Source: Rhodoblastus sp963736175
GTDB lineage: Bacteria; Pseudomonadota; Alphaproteobacteria; Rhizobiales; Beijerinckiaceae
DNA: 64,000 bases
Direction of reading: 5' to 3'
NCBI GenBank assembly: GCA_963736175.1
Contig: CAVTNU010000008.1
Span: 1 to 64,000 of the forward strand
In this document: piece by piece, positions 35,503 through 44,213 of the stretch
Layout: every line of letters begins with the position of its first letter
Numbering within the stretch: the first letter of the stretch is position 1
Made by a program: the position numbers and the translations under genes
Notes under the pieces: model-generated
Told to the model about the DNA's origin: nothing
The model's database searches: none
The model's input: only the letters and a program-made list of their open reading frames with translations

Positions 35503-37182
35503 TCACATATTGGGGTAATTGGGGCCGCCGCCGCCTTCGGGCGTCGTCCAGGTGATGTTCTGCGCCGGGTCCTTGATGTCGCAGGTTTTGCAATGGACGC
35601 AGTTTTGCGCATTGATGACGAAACGCGGATCGGTCTTGTTCACTTCGTCGCCATAGACGATCTCATAGACGCCGGCCGGGCAGTATAGCCGCGCCGGCTC
35701 GCCGTAGTCCGGCAGGTTGCGGTCCACCGGAATGGAGGGATCGGTCAGTTTGAGATGGATCGGCTGGTCTTCCTCGTGATTGGTGTTGGACATGAACACT
35801 GAGGACAATTTGTCGAAGGAAATCACGCCATCCGGCTTGGGGTAGACGATCGGTTGGACCTGATCGAGCCGCTTCAGGCTGGCGTAATCGGGCTTGCCGT
35901 GCTTGAGCGTGCCGAACGGCGAAAAGCCGAACAGCGTGTTCATCCACATGTCGAGCGCGCCCAGGCCGACGCCGAGCCAGAGACCGAATCTCGACCACAA
36001 CGGCTTGACGTTGCGGACCTTGTTCAAGTCGGCGCCGATCGCGCTGTCGCGCCAGCCCTGTTCGAAAGCGGTCAATTCGTCGCCGGCGCGGCCCTCGGCC
36101 AACGCCTTGGCGATCGTCTCGGCCGCCTGCATGCCCGAGAAAATGGCGTTGTGCGAGCCCTTGATGCGTGGCAGGTTCATGAAGCCTGCGGCGCAGCCAA
36201 GCAGCGCGCCGCCGGGGAACGTAAGTTTGGGAACCGATTGCCAGCCGCCCTCGGTCAGCGCCCTCGCCCCATAGGCTAGGCGCTTGCCGCCGACGAACAG
36301 GTCGCGCACCGCCGGATGCGTTTTGAAGCGCTGGAATTCGTCGAAGGGCGACAGCGTCGGGTTCTGATAATTCAGATGCACGACGAAGCCGACGACGACC
36401 TGATTGTCCTCAATATGATAAAGGAACGAGCCGCCGCCCGTCTTCGCGTCGAGCGGCCAGCCGAAGAAATGCTGGACGCGGCCAGGCCGGTGCTTGGCCG
36501 GGTCGACCTGCCACAATTCTTTCAGGCCGATGCCGTATTTCTGCGGCTCGCGTCCTTCGTCGAGCTTGAATTTGGCGATGAGTTGCTTCGACAGCGAACC
36601 GCGCGCGCCTTCCGCGAACAAAGTGTATTTGCCGCGCAGCTCCATGCCGCGCGTGAAGGAATCCTTCGGCTTGCCGTCGCGTCCGACGCCCATGTCGCCG
36701 GTAGCGACGCCGACCACTTCGCCTTTCTCGCCATAGAGGACTTCGGCCGCGGCGAAGCCCGGATAGATGTCGACGCCGAGCGCTTCGGCCTTGCCGGCGA
36801 GCCAGCGGCAGACATTGCCGAGCGAGCCGACGAAATTTCCGTGGTTGTTCATGAACGGCGGCATGAGGAAATTGGGCAGGGGAAACCGCGCCGAACGGCT
36901 CATCAGGAAAAAGGAGTCCGAAGACACCTGCGTCTTCAGCGGTCGGTCCGGATCGTTGCGCCAATCGGGAACGAGCTTGTCGAGGCCGGACGGATCGACG
37001 ACGACGCCCGAAAGAATGTGGGCGCCGATTTCCGAACCCTTTTCGACCAGAACGACGCTCGTGTCCGGCGCAATCTCTTTCAACCGGATCGCGGCCGCCA
37101 AACCCGCCGGCCCGCCGCCGACGATGACAACGTCAAAATCCATCGCCTCGCGCTCGGGCAGATCGTTCTCGGCCATGTCCAA
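35503..37182 (-). CDS. Electron transfer flavoprotein-ubiquinone oxidoreductase
   Basis: A 559-residue FAD and 4Fe-4S enzyme that takes electrons from ETF and reduces ubiquinone in the inner membrane. FAD motif VVIVGGGPAGLAAAIRL; quinone-region segment ILSGVVVDPSGLDKL; FTRGMELRGKYTLFAEGARGSL; FPGGALLGCAAGFMN; iron-sulfur cysteines in NAQNCVHCKTCDIKDP at the C-terminus. It should serve acyl-CoA dehydrogenases such as that at 28.2 kb. A 14-base palindrome 22 bases upstream suggests repression by a TetR-like regulator. Confidence 0.95.
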   Translation of the reverse strand: MDMAENDLPEREAMDFDVVIVGGGPAGLAAAIRLKEIAPDTSVVLVEKGSEIGAHILSGVVVDPSGLDKLVPDWRNDPDRPLKTQVSSDSFFLMSRSARFPLPNFLMPPFMNNHGNFVGSLGNVCRWLAGKAEALGVDIYPGFAAAEVLYGEKGEVVGVATGDMGVGRDGKPKDSFTRGMELRGKYTLFAEGARGSLSKQLIAKFKLDEGREPQKYGIGLKELWQVDPAKHRPGRVQHFFGWPLDAKTGGGSFLYHIEDNQVVVGFVVHLNYQNPTLSPFDEFQRFKTHPAVRDLFVGGKRLAYGARALTEGGWQSVPKLTFPGGALLGCAAGFMNLPRIKGSHNAIFSGMQAAETIAKALAEGRAGDELTAFEQGWRDSAIGADLNKVRNVKPLWSRFGLWLGVGLGALDMWMNTLFGFSPFGTLKHGKPDYASLKRLDQVQPIVYPKPDGVISFDKLSSVFMSNTNHEEDQPIHLKLTDPSIPVDRNLPDYGEPARLYCPAGVYEIVYGDEVNKTDPRFVINAQNCVHCKTCDIKDPAQNITWTTPEGGGGPNYPNM

Positions 37183-37203
37183 TTCTCCAATTCGCCGCGC
37201 TTA

Positions 37204-37217
37204 GTTCATATATGAAC
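37204..37217. promoter_or_regulatory. Candidate operator upstream of the ETF-QO gene
   Basis: A perfect palindrome GTTCATATATGAAC, 22 bases before the ETF-QO start. A second, shorter one with the same half-sites, GTTCGAAC, lies at 37240-37247. Shape and position fit a TetR- or FadR-like repressor site. Confidence 0.45.
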
Positions 37218-37347
37218 CAAAGGCATTACACCAAAGTGTGTTCGAACTCAATTCATAAAGGCCTTGGCGCCCTTTAAATCCATTGTAAAGGGCGTCGCGT
37301 GGCGGCGTCCAACTTGGCTAAAGCGGCGCCAGCGGATACAAAACCTC

Positions 37348-38307
37348 ATGTCCGAAACGGCGCCGCCAGATCAAGCCCTCCTGCAAGGCCAACTTGCGGC
37401 CCTGTTGCGCTGGTATGTCGCCATGGGCGTCGATATGGCGCTTGAGAACGAGCCTTGCGATCGTTTCGCGCAATCGGCGCGCGCGCCAGCGCCGCCGGCG
37501 GCCGGGCCGGCGGATTTCGAACCGGCGAGATTGGCGCAGCCCGCGCCGGCGCCGCGCGTTTTGGTCGAGACGTCGGCGTCGGGCGGCGTTCAACAGAATA
37601 AAGAGGCGAGCAAGCCGCCGCGGCGATTGCCCGACGCTCCCTCTCCGCCGGCCGCCCAGGCGCGTCCCGATCCTGCGGCTTTGAGCGCGCAGACCGCGGT
37701 CCTGTCGGCGCGCGAACTGGCCTCGTCCGCGAAAAGTCTCGACGAATTGCACGACATCCTTGGCCGGTTCGACGGCTGCGCCCTGAAGGCGACCGCGACC
37801 CAATTGGTCTTCGCCGACGGCGCGCCGGGCTCGCGATTGATGCTCATTGGCGAAGGTCCGGGAGCGGACGAAGACCGCATCGGCCGGCCTTTCGTCGGGC
37901 GCGCCGGACAATTGCTCGACAAGATGCTGGCCGCCATCGGGCTTGACCGGACGCAGGTTTATATCGCCAACGCGGTGCCCTGGCGTCCGCCCGGCAACCG
38001 CACGCCGACGCCGCAGGAATTGGCGATCTGCCTGCCGTTCGTGCGCCGTCAGATCGAGTTGGCGCAGCCCGATATTCTGGTTTTTCTCGGCAACGCCTCG
38101 GCGCAGACGCTGCTCGACACCCGCGAAGGCATCATGCGTCTGCGCGGCATCTGGCGGCAATATGATTGCGCCGGCCGCGCCATCAAGGCCATGCCGATGC
38201 TTCATCCGTCCTACCTGCTGCGCGTGCCGGCCAGAAAACGCGAGGCGTGGCGCGATCTGCGCGCGCTTCGCCATGCGCTCGACGCGCTGTCCAAACCGCA
38301 AAGCTGA
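37348..38307 (+). CDS. Uracil-DNA glycosylase, family 4
   Basis: Removes uracil from DNA; 4Fe-4S enzyme. About 319 residues: a proline/alanine-rich linker (about 35-125), then the catalytic domain with FDGCALKATATQLVFADG, LIGEGPGADEDRIGRPFVGRAGQLLDKML, YIANAVPWRPPGNRTPTPQE and the second motif MLHPSYLLR. The start is ATG 37348 (MSETAPPDQALLQGQL), since the frame's 28 upstream codons are basic and unlike the family. 18 bases before rnhB. Confidence 0.9.
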   Translation: MSETAPPDQALLQGQLAALLRWYVAMGVDMALENEPCDRFAQSARAPAPPAAGPADFEPARLAQPAPAPRVLVETSASGGVQQNKEASKPPRRLPDAPSPPAAQARPDPAALSAQTAVLSARELASSAKSLDELHDILGRFDGCALKATATQLVFADGAPGSRLMLIGEGPGADEDRIGRPFVGRAGQLLDKMLAAIGLDRTQVYIANAVPWRPPGNRTPTPQELAICLPFVRRQIELAQPDILVFLGNASAQTLLDTREGIMRLRGIWRQYDCAGRAIKAMPMLHPSYLLRVPARKREAWRDLRALRHALDALSKPQS

Positions 38308-38325
38308 TCGGGCGGTCGCCGCGCC

Positions 38326-38946
38326 ATGCCGGACTTTGAAGTCGAACGTCGATTGATCGAGCAAGGCTTCTGGCCGGTCGCCGGCGTCGACGAGGTCGGC
38401 CGCGGCCCGCTCGCCGGTCCTGTCTGCGCCGCCGCCGTCATCCTCGATCCCGACAATCTACCGGCGGGACTCGACGATTCCAAAAAACTCAGCGCGGCGC
38501 GTCGCGCCAAGCTCTTCGACGATATTCTGAAGCGCGCTCTGGCCGTTTCCTTTGCCTCCCTGCCGGCCGCGACGGTCGATCGCATCAATATCCGGCAGGC
38601 GACGTTGCGGGCGATGACGCGCGCCTGCCATAGCTTGTCGCTCAAGCCGGCTTTCGCGCTCATCGACGGCAATGATCCTCCGGCGCTGTCCTTTCCGAGC
38701 CAGGCCATCGTCAAGGGCGACGCGCGCTGCCTTTCGATCGCCGCCGCTTCGATCGTCGCCAAAGTGCTGCGCGACCGTATGATGGCGCGGCTCGACGTCA
38801 GCGCGCCGGGCTATGGCTTTGCTCAAAATGCCGGCTACGGCGCCCCGGCGCATTTGCGCGCGCTGCGAGAACTCGGTCCAAGCTCCTGCCACCGCATGAG
38901 CTTTTCGCCTTTGCGGACGGACCAGTTCGATTTTTTCAGGAAATAA
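38326..38946 (+). CDS. rnhB: Ribonuclease HII
   Basis: Cuts RNA-DNA hybrids and removes single ribonucleotides from DNA. 206 residues. Catalytic D22 and E23 in VDEVGRGPLAGPVCAAAVIL; other motifs DDSKKLSAARR, INIRQATLRAM, LIDGN and GDARCLSIAAASIVAKVLRDRMM; the GYGFAQNAGYGAPAHLRAL segment closes the active site. Probably co-transcribed with the UDG gene. Confidence 0.95.
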   Translation: MPDFEVERRLIEQGFWPVAGVDEVGRGPLAGPVCAAAVILDPDNLPAGLDDSKKLSAARRAKLFDDILKRALAVSFASLPAATVDRINIRQATLRAMTRACHSLSLKPAFALIDGNDPPALSFPSQAIVKGDARCLSIAAASIVAKVLRDRMMARLDVSAPGYGFAQNAGYGAPAHLRALRELGPSSCHRMSFSPLRTDQFDFFRK

Positions 38947-39149
38947 ATCGATCGACTTTTTTTGAGCATCGTCGGGCGTGGCCCTGGCGCGCCGGCCGAC
39001 GGCGCGCGCCTTCTCCCTCACGAAAAGTATTTCTTAAGTCTTTCGTGCGGAAAAGGGACACGTCGTCGCGCGTTGTCTAAACGCGGTTTTTACCTCGTTC
39101 TCGCTAGTGTCCGATCGTCAGTCAGTTAGTAGCGTAACGGTTTTCAATA
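38947..39149. other. Intergenic region ahead of ccrM
   Basis: 203 bases. Searched by eye for GANTC sites and TTAA-N7-TTAA CtrA boxes, which control ccrM in Caulobacter; neither was found. No other element recognised. Confidence 0.4.
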
Positions 39150-40331
39150 ATGCGTATCGAACGCGCCGGGACGGCCGGCCCCAGGATCCAGAAACAGGTA
39201 TTGCGTACTGGGTCCAAGCCGGTCCGCCTCCGGGGCGGGCTGACCACTTCATATAAAGACGCAATCTTGCGCGGAGATTGCGTCGCCGCGATGAACAGCC
39301 TACCCGCGGAAAGCGTCGATCTCGTCTTCGCCGATCCGCCCTATAACCTTCAATTGGAAGGCGGGCTGACGCGACCCGACCAAAGCCTTGTCGACGCCGT
39401 CGACGACGATTGGGACAAATTCGCCTCTTTCGCCGAATACGACCGCTTCACCCGCGATTGGCTCGCCGCCGCGCGCCGCGCGATGAAGGACGAAGCGACG
39501 ATTTTCGTCATCGGCTCCTATCACAATATCTTCCGCGTCGGCTCGATCATGCAGGATCTCGGCTTCTGGATCCTCAACGACATCGTCTGGCGCAAAGCCA
39601 ATCCGATGCCCAATTTTCGCGGCCGGCGTTTCACCAACGCCCATGAAACCCTGATCTGGGCGGCCAAGGGCGCGGGGGCCAAGAGCTATACCTTCAATTA
39701 CGAGGCGCTCAAGGCCGGCAACGAAGACAGCCAGATGCGCTCCGATTGGTATTTCCCGCTCTGCACCGGGGCCGAGCGGCTCAAGGACGCGAACGGCCGC
39801 AAGACGCATCCGACGCAAAAGCCAGAAGCCTTGCTGGCGCGCATCCTGCTTTCGACCACCAAGCCCGGCGATCTCGTGCTCGATCCGTTTTTTGGCTCGG
39901 GCACCACGGGCGCCGTAGCGCGCAAACTCGGCCGCAGCTTCATCGGCTGCGAGCGCGACGAAACCTATATAGACGCGGCGCTGGCGCGGATCGCCGCCGT
40001 CGAGCCGCTGCCGGAAGCCGCTGTCAGCGCCGCGCCGACGAAACGTTCGGAGCCGCGCGTCGCCTTCGCCGCCTTGGTTGAAGGCGCCCTGATCGCGCCG
40101 GGCGTCGAACTGTTCGATGAAAAGCGTCGGCATAAAGCGGTCGTCCGCGCCGACGGCGCTCTGGCGCTTGGTCCCATTGTCGGCTCGATCCACAAGATCG
40201 GCGCCCTGACGCAGGGCCTGCCGGCCTGCAACGGCTGGACTTTCTGGCATTTCGAACGCGACGGCGAATTCCTGCCGATCGACGTTCTGCGCAACGAATT
40301 CCGCGTCCAGACCAAGATCGCCGCGGAATAG
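39150..40331 (+). CDS. ccrM: Cell-cycle-regulated adenine-N6 DNA methyltransferase (GANTC)
   Basis: A 393-residue orphan beta-class methyltransferase; in alphaproteobacteria CcrM methylates GANTC once per cycle. Catalytic DPPYNLQL at residues 62-69 precedes the AdoMet motif DPFFGSGTTG at about 245-254, the beta order. Also RKANPMPNFRGRRFTNAHE and KTHPTQKPEALL. The C-terminal ~80 residues (GVELFDEKRRHKAVVRADG, IGALTQGLPACNGWTFWHF) are the CcrM-specific domain that helps open DNA at the target. No endonuclease gene accompanies it. Confidence 0.95.
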   Translation: MRIERAGTAGPRIQKQVLRTGSKPVRLRGGLTTSYKDAILRGDCVAAMNSLPAESVDLVFADPPYNLQLEGGLTRPDQSLVDAVDDDWDKFASFAEYDRFTRDWLAAARRAMKDEATIFVIGSYHNIFRVGSIMQDLGFWILNDIVWRKANPMPNFRGRRFTNAHETLIWAAKGAGAKSYTFNYEALKAGNEDSQMRSDWYFPLCTGAERLKDANGRKTHPTQKPEALLARILLSTTKPGDLVLDPFFGSGTTGAVARKLGRSFIGCERDETYIDAALARIAAVEPLPEAAVSAAPTKRSEPRVAFAALVEGALIAPGVELFDEKRRHKAVVRADGALALGPIVGSIHKIGALTQGLPACNGWTFWHFERDGEFLPIDVLRNEFRVQTKIAAE

Positions 40332-40503
40332 ACGCGGCGCGTTTCGTGGAAATCAACGTCTTAGCTGCTTTGAGGGCGGCGTCGGTCACGCCTTCCGCGT
40401 CATCGACGCTTTTCGCCCTATCCTCGCCTTAATCGCGCCTTTACCACGTTGCATCAAACCTTGACCGCTCAACCAGATTTTCGATGTCGGCCGATTCTCA
40501 AAA

Positions 40504-41298
40504 ATGAGCTATCTCCTCCCTCCGCCCGATCCCGCGCCCGTTGTGGTGATGAAGGATGTCGGCGGCTTCGTCAGCCAGTATCACGAGCAGACCGAGCTTT
40601 ATCGGGCGAGCGATCGCGAGGTTCGTCTGCACGAATGCCGCTCCGCCTGCACTTTGGCGTTGAGCTTGCCCAATGTCTGCGTCTATCCCACCAGCATTTT
40701 GAAATTCCACAAGGCGTACGATCAGCGCACGAAAGTCGCCGACGAGTGGGTTTCCTACCAAATGATGATGTCCTATCCGCCGGCGGTGCGCGAAAAGCTC
40801 GGAACGCTGACGCGAAAATACCGCGTGCTGACCGGCTCCGAATTGATCCGCCTCGGCGTCCGCGATTGCAATACGCCCAGACCGCCGCAAATCCTGCTGG
40901 CGCGCGCTCGGCCGCAGCCGGTGGAGGGAACGTCCGTCTCCAGCGTCGTCGGTTCGCTGATGGCCGCGCTCGGCGGCAAGAGCGAATGGTCGCCGGTGTC
41001 GGGCCGGCGGATGCGCGTCGTGACGGCGCGGGCGGAGGCAAAACCTTTCGCGGTCCCGCCCGAAAACGCGTCCAACGCGGCAAACCCCGCCGCGAACGCG
41101 CCGGACGCCGCCGCCGCGCCGCCCGAGGGTTTGGTTGAACCGCCCGCGCCGCCGCGCCGGCCGGAGATTTTCGCGCAGGCGCCGTTGCGCGCGGCGCCAA
41201 CCTCGCTCTGGGGGCGTCCGATTCCCGGATCGGCCTCCATCCTGCTCGCCGCCCGTTTCACGCCATTCGCCTATCGGCAAGTGGCGCGCGACGAATAG
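40504..41298 (+). CDS. ClpP-fold (serine protease-like) protein of unknown role
   Basis: 264 residues. The first 115 resemble small ClpP/crotonase-fold proteins of alphaproteobacteria: GGFVSQYHEQTELY, then LHECRSACTLALSL with a candidate nucleophile Ser in CRSAC, and ILKFHKAYD with a candidate His. The tail (about 140-264) is low-complexity, rich in Pro and Ala. It has no signal peptide, though relatives are often exported, and no ribosome binding site is visible before ATG 40504, so the true start may differ. Proteolytic activity is inference. Confidence 0.55.
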   Translation: MSYLLPPPDPAPVVVMKDVGGFVSQYHEQTELYRASDREVRLHECRSACTLALSLPNVCVYPTSILKFHKAYDQRTKVADEWVSYQMMMSYPPAVREKLGTLTRKYRVLTGSELIRLGVRDCNTPRPPQILLARARPQPVEGTSVSSVVGSLMAALGGKSEWSPVSGRRMRVVTARAEAKPFAVPPENASNAANPAANAPDAAAAPPEGLVEPPAPPRRPEIFAQAPLRAAPTSLWGRPIPGSASILLAARFTPFAYRQVARDE

Positions 41299-41307
41299 GG
41301 ACGGGCG

Positions 41308-42492
41308 CTAAAACAGGCTCAATTGCTGGTCGACGCGCGCTGGCGGCGCGAACAGGTCGGTGCGCAACCGGGTTTTTTGCTTGGAAAAGCCGATCTTCTC
41401 GCACGCCAGTTCGAAACGCCGGCCGATCATCCAGGCGTAGGGCCCGGTTCCCGTCATGCGTTTGCCCCACGCCGAGTCGTAATCCTTGCCCTCGCGCGTC
41501 GAGCGCACCAGCGAAAGAACGCGGCGGTATTTGTCGGGAAAATGCGCGAGCAGCCATTCGGCGAACAGATCGCGCAATTCGAGCGGCAGGCGCAGCATGA
41601 TATAGCCCGCCTCGCTCGCGCCGAGCGCATGGGCGCGGGTGAGAATGGTCTCGATCTCGTCGTCGTTGAGGCCGGGCGTCACCGGCGCCACCATGATCGC
41701 GGTCGGCACGCCCGCCTTGGCCAGCGCCTCGATGATTTCCAGCCGACGCTGCGGCGTCGCGGCGCGCGGCTCCATGGTGCGGGCGAGCTGACGGTCGAGC
41801 GTCGTGATGGACACCGCGGCTTTGACCAGGCCCTTGGCCGCCATCGGCGCGAGAATGTCGAGATCGCGCATGATCAACGCCGATTTGGTGATGATGGCGA
41901 CCGGGTGATTGGCCTTGGCCAGTGTCTCGAGGATCTGGCGCGTGATTCTATATTCGCGCTCGATCGGCTGATAAGGATCGGTATTGGCGCCGATCACGAT
42001 GGTCTTGACCTGATAGTTCGGCGCGGAAATTTCGCGCTGGAGCAGTTCGGCGGCGCCTTGTTTGACGAACAGCCGGCTTTCGAAATCGAGGCCGGGCGAC
42101 AGACCCATGAAAGCGTGGGTCGGGCGGGCGAAACAATAGACGCAGCCATGCTCGCAGCCGCGATAGGGATTGATCGAACGCTCGAATGCGATATCGGGCA
42201 AATCGTTGCGCGTGATGATCGTGCGCGCCTTCTCGAAGGTGACTTGCGTGCGCAAAGGTTCGATAAGATCGAGCGCGCCCCAGCCGTCGTCGAAATCGAC
42301 GCGCGTTTCGCTCTCGAACCGGCCGCCGCGGTTGGAAATGGCCGCCCGGCCGCGCCGTTTCGGCGGGACGACGACGCCCCGTTCACCGTCTTCGGCGAAG
42401 CCCTCGCCGGCAAGCGACGCGATCGAATGCGTCGTCGCGTCGTCGCGGCGCGCGTTCAAACTCTTTGTCTTTGATTGAGCCGCCATCGCCAT
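41308..42492 (-). CDS. PA0069-family radical SAM protein under LexA-like control
   Basis: 394 residues. The 4Fe-4S motif CX3CX2C is in YRGCEHGCVYCFARP; downstream segments ANTDPYQPIEREYRITRQILE, PVAIITKSALIMRDLDIL, SITTLDRQLARTMEPRAATP and APVTPGLNDDEIETIL match the PA0069/Rv2578c family, distantly related to spore photoproduct lyase. Its biochemical role is not established. A GTTC-N7-GTTC LexA box overlaps its promoter, pointing to a role in DNA damage. Convergent with the ClpP-like gene, 9 bases apart. Confidence 0.85.
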   Translation of the reverse strand: MAMAAQSKTKSLNARRDDATTHSIASLAGEGFAEDGERGVVVPPKRRGRAAISNRGGRFESETRVDFDDGWGALDLIEPLRTQVTFEKARTIITRNDLPDIAFERSINPYRGCEHGCVYCFARPTHAFMGLSPGLDFESRLFVKQGAAELLQREISAPNYQVKTIVIGANTDPYQPIEREYRITRQILETLAKANHPVAIITKSALIMRDLDILAPMAAKGLVKAAVSITTLDRQLARTMEPRAATPQRRLEIIEALAKAGVPTAIMVAPVTPGLNDDEIETILTRAHALGASEAGYIMLRLPLELRDLFAEWLLAHFPDKYRRVLSLVRSTREGKDYDSAWGKRMTGTGPYAWMIGRRFELACEKIGFSKQKTRLRTDLFAPPARVDQQLSLF

Positions 42493-42521
42493 CGGGCGTC
42501 CTCGCCGTCACGTCTCGTCAT

Positions 42522-42552
42522 GAACAAATAGGGAACATTAACATTTTGTCAA
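42522..42552 (-). promoter_or_regulatory. SOS promoter: LexA box over a sigma-70 promoter
   Basis: Minus strand: TTGACA (42552-42547), 16-base spacer, TATTTG (42530-42525). The sequence GTTCCCTATTTGTTC (42536-42522) is a perfect alphaproteobacterial LexA box GTTC-N7-GTTC and covers the -10 element. The radical SAM start codon lies 30 bases downstream. Confidence 0.75.
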
Positions 42553-42652
42553 GTTATGGCGAAAGGGGCGGGCGTCGAGCGCGCAAGAATTTGTCGGCGA
42601 TTTCGCCGCCAAAACGATTTCGCTTCGAAGCAAAAGCCGTTAGAGAGCGCCG

Positions 42653-43180
42653 ATGATTTCCGTCGTCGTGTTTTCCCCTTCGCTGCTGCGCCCGGCCGGC
42701 GCCGACGTCGCGCCCGAAGCGATCGTGCGCAGCCTGAGCGCGCTGGTGCGCGGCGCCGTCGAAGGGCTGATCGGCGACGTCACCATCGCCGGCGCGGCGG
42801 GCGACCAACTCGCCGAAATCGCCGACCACGCCGGCTGCGGCTTTGTCGAAGTAGCCGATCCCGCGCAGGGCCTTTTCCGCGGCATAACCGCTTCGCGCGG
42901 GCCCGCGCTGTTTCTGCTGCAAGCGGGCTACGCGCCCAACGCCGGCTTTATCGAGGAGGCGGGCGATCTGCTGGCGAGCCTCGGCCGTTTGTCCGGCGCG
43001 CGGCTGTTGGCCGAGCCGCACAATTTTCCGACCCGGCTCTTCCCCGGCTTTTCGCCTTTGGCCGGGCTGATCGCCGCGCGCGGCGCGGCCCTCGACGTCG
43101 CCGCCACAGATATCGCCGCGCTGGCGAAGGGCCTTGGCGTCAAGCGCGCGTTGCGCACGCGCGCCCGGCGCGTGCTGTAG
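42653..43180 (+). CDS. Glycosyltransferase-2-like protein, probably lacking the catalytic motif
   Basis: 175 residues. The beginning MISVVVFSPSLL and the segments SALVRGAVEGLIGDVTIAG, EIADHAGCGFVEV, GLFRGITASRGPALFLL resemble a family of GT-A fold glycosyltransferase-like proteins in Hyphomicrobiales, where a D-G-S-x-D motif normally follows VIVAD. Here that position reads AGAAGD, so nucleotide-sugar binding may be lost. Function unknown. Confidence 0.5.
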   Translation: MISVVVFSPSLLRPAGADVAPEAIVRSLSALVRGAVEGLIGDVTIAGAAGDQLAEIADHAGCGFVEVADPAQGLFRGITASRGPALFLLQAGYAPNAGFIEEAGDLLASLGRLSGARLLAEPHNFPTRLFPGFSPLAGLIAARGAALDVAATDIAALAKGLGVKRALRTRARRVL

Positions 43181-43192
43181 GAATGGCGTTAC

Positions 43193-43228
43193 ACCAATTC
43201 TCGCAGGTCAAAACTTGCGAGAATTGGT
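43193..43228. repeat. 13-base inverted repeat hairpin
   Basis: ACCAATTCTCGCA (43193-43205) and TGCGAGAATTGGT (43216-43228) pair perfectly across a 10-base loop, 12 bases after the glycosyltransferase-like stop and between convergent genes. There is no T run on either side. It may be a dispersed palindromic repeat or a bidirectional transcription barrier. Confidence 0.6.
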
Positions 43229-43304
43229 TAGGCGCGACGGCGCCGCCGAGCTTATGCGAGGGACTTTCGTCGGTTGCGTTTCATCGCGATCGACGGAAAA
43301 TTTT

Positions 43305-44213
43305 CTAGCGCGCAAACGTATTGCAGGAATCGATTTGGCCCGATTGCAGCCCGCGTTGCAGCCATTGCACGCGCAGCGCCGAGGAGCCGTGGGTGAAGCT
43401 GTCGGGCACGACGTAGCCTCGCGAAGCTTGCTGCAGGCGGTCGTCGCCGATCGCCTGGGCGGTGTTGACCGCCTTTTCGATGTCGCCGGCTTCGATCACC
43501 TGCCATTTCTGGTTGGCGTTGGCCGCCCAGACGCCGGCGAGGCAATCGGCCATCAGTTCGATGCGCACCGAAAGGGCGTTGGCCTGTTCCTGGCTGGCGG
43601 CGTTCTGCTGGGCGTTCTGCACCTTCGACAAAATGCCGAGCAAATCCTGAATATGATGACCCATTTCGTGGGAGATCACATAGGCGTAGGCGAAGTCGCC
43701 GCCGCCGCCGTAGCGCGTTTTCATGTCGGCGAAAAACGTGGTGTCGAGGTAGATTTTCTTGTCGAGCGGGCAATAGAACGGCCCCATCGCCGCCTTGGCC
43801 GCGCCGCAGGCCGAATTGGTGGCGCCGCTGAACATGACCAGCGTCGCCGGCGTGAAGGCGACGCCTTTTTGCGCCGGCAGCACGTCTTTCCAGACGTCCT
43901 CGTTTTCGGCCAGGATCGCCGCAACGAAATGCCGCATCTGGTCGTTCTGTCCGCCGGCCGCCTGCCGATGGACCGGCTGGCTCTGTTGGCTATAGCCGCC
44001 GCCGCTGTTCATGTTGGAGACCATTTCGGCGCCGCCGATCAGAACGCGCGGGTCGATGCCGAGCGCGTAGCCGATCACGCCGAGCACGATCATCGCGCCC
44101 AATCCCAGGTGGCCGGAGCCGCCCAGCATGGAGCCGGCGCCGGCGTCGGCGTATTGATCGTCGCCGCGGCGGTCCTCGATATTGTCGGATTGTCGGAAAT
44201 CTTCCCATTTCAT
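43305..44213 (-). CDS. ypfJ: Neutral zinc metallopeptidase, YpfJ family
   Basis: 302 residues. N-terminal MKWEDFRQSDNIEDRRG is conserved in the family; one membrane helix (LGLGAMIVLGVIGYALGI, about 36-53); catalytic zinc motif HEMGHH in YVISHEMGHHIQDLLG; third ligand region ELMADCLAGVWA. FCP-like pairs (SACGAAKAAMGPFYCP) precede. The C-terminal SFTHGSSALRVQWLQRGL is typical. Membrane-anchored with the catalytic part probably periplasmic; the substrate is unknown. Confidence 0.92.
   Translation of the reverse strand: MKWEDFRQSDNIEDRRGDDQYADAGAGSMLGGSGHLGLGAMIVLGVIGYALGIDPRVLIGGAEMVSNMNSGGGYSQQSQPVHRQAAGGQNDQMRHFVAAILAENEDVWKDVLPAQKGVAFTPATLVMFSGATNSACGAAKAAMGPFYCPLDKKIYLDTTFFADMKTRYGGGGDFAYAYVISHEMGHHIQDLLGILSKVQNAQQNAASQEQANALSVRIELMADCLAGVWAANANQKWQVIEAGDIEKAVNTAQAIGDDRLQQASRGYVVPDSFTHGSSALRVQWLQRGLQSGQIDSCNTFAR

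Noticed and set aside
38947..39149. CtrA boxes or GANTC sites before ccrM
   Set aside because: No GANTC and no TTAA-N7-TTAA was found on inspection, so Caulobacter-like control cannot be claimed.
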